From Neostapfia colusana (taxonomy: Eukaryota > Streptophyta > Magnoliopsida > Poales > Poaceae): a stretch of DNA of 64,000 bases. This document shows, one piece after another, positions 60,036 to 64,000 of the stretch; within the stretch, counting starts at the first letter, position 1, and every line of letters starts with the position of its first letter. The stretch is from assembly GCA_030760725.1 (NCBI GenBank), contig JASWHV010000008.1, positions 33,452,720 to 33,516,719 on the forward strand. The letters run 5' to 3'. Made by a program: the position numbers and the translations under genes. Under the pieces are notes generated by a model. That model made no database searches. It saw nothing but the letters and a program-made list of their open reading frames with translations, and was not told where the DNA came from.

Positions 60036-60235
60036 AAGGTTGCCCGTAGGGACGTGGACCTAGGTAGAAATGGACGTATTTAAGGGCCCTATTTTCTTAA
60101 AAACTATTTTCCAAGGTGTGGGTTGAAAAGTGTTATTTAAGGAGTCATTTTCTTCATCTTACCCCAACTTTCATTCAAAATAGGATTTTTGTTTGAGAGT
60201 TTATCTAACCTAATTTTAAATTCTTTTTGTTTTAG
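60036..60235 (+). other. Short leader of T with donor- and acceptor-like sites
   Basis: A CCTAG|GTAGAA donor-like site lies at 60063/60064. The leader ends CTTTTTGTTTTAG directly before the ATG of the extra ORF. It is much shorter than in B, H and E. Confidence 0.45.
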
Positions 60236-61033
60236 ATGGTTCGCATGATTCGCACCGCTCGCAAGTCCACAGGAGGGAGAGTTCCCGTAGTAGCCCTTGC
60301 CGAAAGAGAGGAGAGCCGTCCGGTGACGTACCTTTCCTACGGATTGGCAGTAGGAGGCTTATTGCGCCGTCTTCAGCATATGCTCGAAGCCGCCGGCAAT
60401 ACGGGCAAGCTAATTATCCATTATAACTCCACCAGGACCATCGGTGAGAAGAGAGAAGAATGGAGCTCAGAGATGAGGATTATACACGAAAATCAGCTGC
60501 TTAAGATTCACCACTCTCCAGCTTGTCGGGCAACACAGGTCGATGCGGAGAAAGATGTCACCTGGGAGGCCATCACCTGCCAGAGTCACATCTATCATCG
60601 CCACTTGGACAAAACTGAGTACATGTATGTCCTCCAACTTAAGAGTGGTACCACGGAGTACAAGTACCCGCCAGTGCAGCAAGGGACTTCCCATGAGCAC
60701 ATGGACTTGTGCTTGGAGGATGCTGCTATGCTCAACACTCGACTGCAGGAGTGTCAACAAGAGCTTCAGGATGTCCGGGACACCCTGAAGGAAACGGAGG
60801 CGTTGCTGCGAGCCTGCTTAAAGGCGAGAGAAAGAGGAGATGGGAATGAACTGTGTGTCACCGTGAATGATACATGGACTCCTGACTCCCCGGATCGCCG
60901 AGCGATCAGGCGTCGTCGCACTTCTCCACCAGCAGCCTCCCCACCCAATCGGAGTCAGAAGGTAGCCGAAATGAGGAGGAAGATCCCGAGGAGCCAGCTC
61001 AAGAGAACGAGTAGTGTAGAGTCTTTCCCTTAG
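60236..61033 (+). CDS. Extra ORF of T with histone H3-tail-like N-terminus and coiled coil
   Basis: 265 codons, same strand as gag, intact. Residues 1-17 align without a gap, and in register from Met, to the start of histone H3: M, R3, TARKSTGG and P are identical, and a Leu-Ala pair follows at the H3 L20-A21 place. The H3 lysines 4, 14, 18 and 23 are replaced (I, R, V, R); K9 alone is kept. Residues ~30-140 are predicted mixed alpha/beta ending in WEAITCQSHIYHRHLDKTEY, similar in layout to the B extra ORF. Residues ~160-205 form a coiled coil (LNTRLQECQQELQDVRDTLKE). The C-terminus is basic and Ser/Pro-rich (RRRRTSPPAAS, RKIPRSQLKRTS). The start follows TTTTAG with no gap. No known family is recognised. 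A chromatin-mimic or tethering role is inference. Confidence 0.8.
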   Translation: MVRMIRTARKSTGGRVPVVALAEREESRPVTYLSYGLAVGGLLRRLQHMLEAAGNTGKLIIHYNSTRTIGEKREEWSSEMRIIHENQLLKIHHSPACRATQVDAEKDVTWEAITCQSHIYHRHLDKTEYMYVLQLKSGTTEYKYPPVQQGTSHEHMDLCLEDAAMLNTRLQECQQELQDVRDTLKETEALLRACLKARERGDGNELCVTVNDTWTPDSPDRRAIRRRRTSPPAASPPNRSQKVAEMRRKIPRSQLKRTSSVESFP

Positions 61034-61315
61034 CTAGCAAGAGGTCGAGTAGTCGAGTCGTTACGTAGTTAATGGTGTGATAATGCTTGGTGTGTGACAT
61101 GAGTTGTGGAAGCCATGAGCAATTGTCCACAGCCTCGTCTTCAGATTGTTTTGCTTTGGTGTGTGAACCCACATGAAATAATAGTGCATTTATTTGGTGT
61201 GAGATATGAGCCATCGTAAAAGTATAACAAAGCCTCAACACTTCAAAGTACAAACAAATGAAAGTAGTAAGACGATACTAAATGCTTTCAAATTAACATT
61301 GGTTGATTCTGCCAG
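61034..61315 (+). other. Spacer between extra ORF and gag in T
   Basis: Non-coding. It ends TTGGTTGATTCTGCCAG immediately before the gag ATG, again acceptor-like. The gag message could be produced by splicing past the extra ORF. Confidence 0.45.
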
Positions 61316-62803
61316 ATGACCGGAAGAGGAAAAGGACGTGCTGCCAACCCCGCCAACAACAACGATGAGGCATGCAACCCTCATCTTTCTGGAGGCCAGG
61401 ACCGGGGTGGTCACCGTGAAGAAGTTGATCCTCTCCACCAAATGCTGGAGAATCAAAATCAGCTCATCCAGAACTTGACTCAAGTGGTGGCCAACTTGCA
61501 TCAAGTTCCACCTCCACAAGCTGCACCACGCCAACCAAGGTTGAGTGAGTTTCTAGGAACTCAACCTCCAATGTTTGCAAGTGCTGCTGAACCTCTGGAG
61601 GCAGATGATTGGCTGAAGACCATTGAAAGTAAGATGAGGATTATACAATGCCAAGGGTATGAGAGGGTGCTGTTTGCCTCTCATCAATTGCATGGACCCG
61701 CTGCTGATTGGTGGACCGCCTACGTGGCCGTCCATCATGACCCTGAGAACATCACTTGGGAAGAGTTCAAGCGTAGCTTCCGCAACCATTACATCCCAAG
61801 AGGTGAACTCAAAAACAAGAGGAAGGAGTTTTTGGGACTGCAGCAGGGAAACATGACGGTGAGGGAATACCTCACTAAATTTACTCAACTATCCCGTTAT
61901 GCCCCACGAGACATAGAGACTGATGAGCAGAAACAAGATTGTTTCGTGGAAGGGCTTACCGCAGAGATGCAGTGTGCAATGTCCTCAAATGAGTATGAAA
62001 GCTTCCAAAAGATGGTGGACAGAGCATTTGTGGTGGAAAGGAAGCTAAAGGCCCTGGAAAATGAGAATAAGAGGAAGGCCGGGTGGTCACATCAAGCCTC
62101 AGGGAGCAACACCCGCCCACGTATGATGCAGCAACCTACGGGGCAGACGAGCCGTGCTGCGGTACCATATTCATCACCAAGAGGGTACAACCCAAACTAC
62201 AGGCCTTCCTCAGCACCAGCACAGCCGCAACGTCAGTTTGTGCAGCAGCCTCGCCCCGCATATCCACCTCGACCCGCAGTGCAAGGACCCCCAAACCAAC
62301 CCCAAGACAACAAAGGCCAGGCATCTAAGATTGGGGTGCAATGTTTTAGCTGTGGTGAAGTGGGGCACTACGCCCATAAATGCCCAAAGAAGAAGCCTGC
62401 GCCGCCACAACAGCAGAATGTAATGAGAGGACGGGTGAACCACGTCACTATGGAGGAAGCACAAGAGGCACCCGACGTGGTAGTTGGTAAGTTTCCTGCC
62501 AATTTACACCTTGCAACTCTGCTGTTTGATTCTGGTGCTACCCACTCGTTCATTGCTCAAGGGTTTGTTAAGAAGCATGACCTAGCAACCACACAAATGA
62601 ACCATATGCTAGCTGTAAACTCTCCAGGTGGAGAAATAAGGACAAGACAAGTGTGTCCCAAAGTGAACCTAGACATTAATGGGGTAGTATTTACTGCTAA
62701 CCTCATAGTGATAGATTCACAAGGGATAGATATTATTTTGGGTATGGATTGGTTGACAAACATAAAGGAATCATCCATTGTTCGACCAGAACGGTGGAAC
62801 TAA
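61316..62803 (+). pseudogene. Gag-protease of T, frameshifted at the end
   Basis: It begins MTGRGKGRAANP, close to the SGRGKG-type start of histones H4 and H2A. The gag core (LSEFLGTQPPMFASAAEPLEADDWLK split over 61530-61620), a knuckle CFSCGEVGHYAHKC (first Cys 62342, residue ~343) and protease [10 protein letters not shown] (~405) follow. After GMDWLTN the frame is lost at about 62756-62761, where one base is missing in an A-rich stretch, and ends at 62803. The intact pol frame begins at 62749. Roles: capsid and polyprotein cleavage, as known for the family. Confidence 0.9.
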
Positions 62804-64000
62804 CTCACCCTAGTGGCACAAGAGTAAAGTTCATAACGATACACGAGCCTAGGAGGGACATTAAATTAAATCAAGTGGAGGTGAAAGTTGAGGAAATCAG
62901 GACTATCAGGGAATATCCAGATGTTTTTCTGGAGGAGTTGCCAGGTATGCCTCTCGACCGTGAAGTGGAATTCGCAATTGAGCTAGTACCGGGAACAGCC
63001 CCGATATACAAGAGACCTTATCGGATGGACTCCAAGCAGCTAGAAGAGCTCAAGGATCATTTTAGATAATTGACGGAGAAGGGGTATATTCGCCCTAGTT
63101 CCTCACCATGGGGAGCTCCGGTGATATTTGTGCCCAAGAAAGACGGAACCCAAAGGTTATGCGTGGATTACCGTGCTGTGAATGAGGTAACCATCAAGAA
63201 CAAGTACCCATTGCCTCGCATTGAAGACTTGTTTGATCAGTTGAGGGGAGCTTGTGTGTTCTCAAAAATTGATCTCAGGTCGGGATACCACCAACTCAAG
63301 ATAAGGCAATCTGATATTCCCAAGACAGCTTTCGTATCTCGGTACGGACTGTATGAATACACTGTCATGCCTTTCGGGCTAACCAATGCCCCGGCATACT
63401 TCATGTATCTCATGAACAAGGTATTCATGGAATATCTGGACAAATTTGTGGTGGTTTTCATAGATGACATTCTCGTCTTCTCCAAAGATGAAGAGGAACA
63501 TGAGAAACATCTAAGGTTGGTGTTGCAAAGGCTGAGAGAACACCAACTATATGCCAAGTTGAGCAAGTGTGAGTTTTGGCTGAAGAGAGTTCCCTTTTTA
63601 GGACATATAATCTCGGAGGGAGGAATCTCCGTAGATCCCGCCAAAATCGAGGATATACAGAAGTGGAAGACCCCTGAAAATGTCGGGGAAGTTTGAAGCT
63701 TTTTGGGATTGGCTGGATACTATCAACGGTTTATTGAGGGATTCTCCAAGATCTCGAGACCTCTCACCAAACTGTTGGAGAAGGGAATCACATTCACCTG
63801 GACGCCACAGTGCGAGACGAGCTTTCAGGAGCTAAAGAAGAGATTGACAACAGCCCCAGTGTTGGTTATGCCAGATATGCAGAAGAATTTCACAGTGTAC
63901 TGCGATGCCTCTGGAAATGGGTTGGGATGTGTTCTCATGCAAGAAGGACATGTCGTGGCATATGCATCCCGACAGCTTCGGAAGCACGAGAAGAACTATC
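62749..64000 (+). pseudogene. RT and start of RNase H of T, two nonsense codons, cut by window edge
   Basis: The frame carries the end of the protease region, the PVFLEELPG-type linker, and RT. A TAA at 63067-63069 replaces a codon before [17 protein letters not shown] has [10 protein letters not shown], the FIDDILVFS catalytic box and LSKCEFW. A TGA at 63694-63696 sits where the other families have Arg before SFLGLAGYY, a likely CGA-to-TGA change. RNase H starts with [11 protein letters not shown]. Integrase and chromodomain would lie beyond 64000. Confidence 0.9.

Larger units (their letters stand above)
56602..64000 (+). mobile_element. Element T: chromovirus with extra ORF, right end outside window
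   Basis: 5' LTR 56602-60018, PBS, short leader, extra ORF with histone H3-like start, gag-protease, and pol up to RNase H where the window ends. Lesions: one-base loss after protease and two stops in pol. T is the most distant of the families here at protein level: RT reads [10 protein letters not shown] and FIDDILVFS. Confidence 0.9.

Noticed and set aside
60236..61033. Extra ORF of T as a captured host histone H3 gene
   Set aside because: Only the tail-like first ~25 residues resemble H3. The histone fold is absent and the rest is a different alpha/beta plus coiled-coil protein.
1..64000. Host genes, tRNA or rRNA genes, satellites, CRISPR arrays
   Set aside because: Nothing outside retrotransposon sequence showed conserved coding or RNA-gene structure. 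The tRNA-like matches are 12-13 nt primer-binding sites.

Overview
The window is a stretch of plant nuclear heterochromatin made almost entirely of nested Ty3/gypsy LTR retrotransposons. The polyproteins are of the plant chromovirus type: gag, protease, RT, RNase H, integrase and a C-terminal chromodomain. The primer-binding sites match plant initiator tRNA-Met, and the very long GC-rich LTRs (3.4-4.1 kb) point to a grass of the Tekay/Del kind. The species cannot be told. I see no ordinary host gene, tRNA, rRNA or CRISPR array.

Layout. 1-2351: remains of an outer element (G: LTR end, PBS, leader) cut by a reversed piece of a T-family LTR and a short-LTR-like segment. 2352-35313: element H, forward, with both LTRs and a 5-bp target duplication (GAAAA). 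H carries inside it a reverse-strand tandem array of family B (7524-27470): a truncated copy A shares one LTR with a full-length copy B (12067-27470, 15.4 kb). 35319-36561: more of G and broken B-like LTR pieces. 36562-52632: element E, forward. Its 5' LTR is truncated and holds a solo LTR of the B family (S, 38291-42416, target duplication GCACA). 52861-56445: reversed remnant of family F (LTR plus gag, no pol). 56602-64000: element T, forward, running off the right edge.

Three things go beyond routine annotation. (1) The ORF upstream of gag in T begins with a gap-free, register-true copy of the histone H3 tail. It includes TARKSTGG, and the only H3-tail lysine it keeps is K9. The gag of the same element begins like a histone H4/H2A tail. 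Chromoviruses of this lineage carry a chromodomain expected to read H3K9 methylation, so element and mark may be linked through a self-encoded mimic. (2) The LTRs of H, B/S and T carry what looks like a small three-exon gene for an acidic protein. Its second intron has a GC-AG type donor, the exon lengths are constant, the frames agree and many differences between families are silent. (3) The leader and LTRs hold conserved non-coding structure: a covarying hairpin, a short palindrome, a hairpin before the polypurine tract, and 3' splice-site-like sequences placed 0-1 nt before the start codons of both the extra ORF and gag.

Every copy is damaged here. H has a changed protease site and nonsense codons. 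B has two frameshifts and a lost RNase H aspartate. E has lost two of three integrase catalytic residues. T has a frameshift and two nonsense codons. None looks autonomous, though B, the youngest by nesting, is close to complete.
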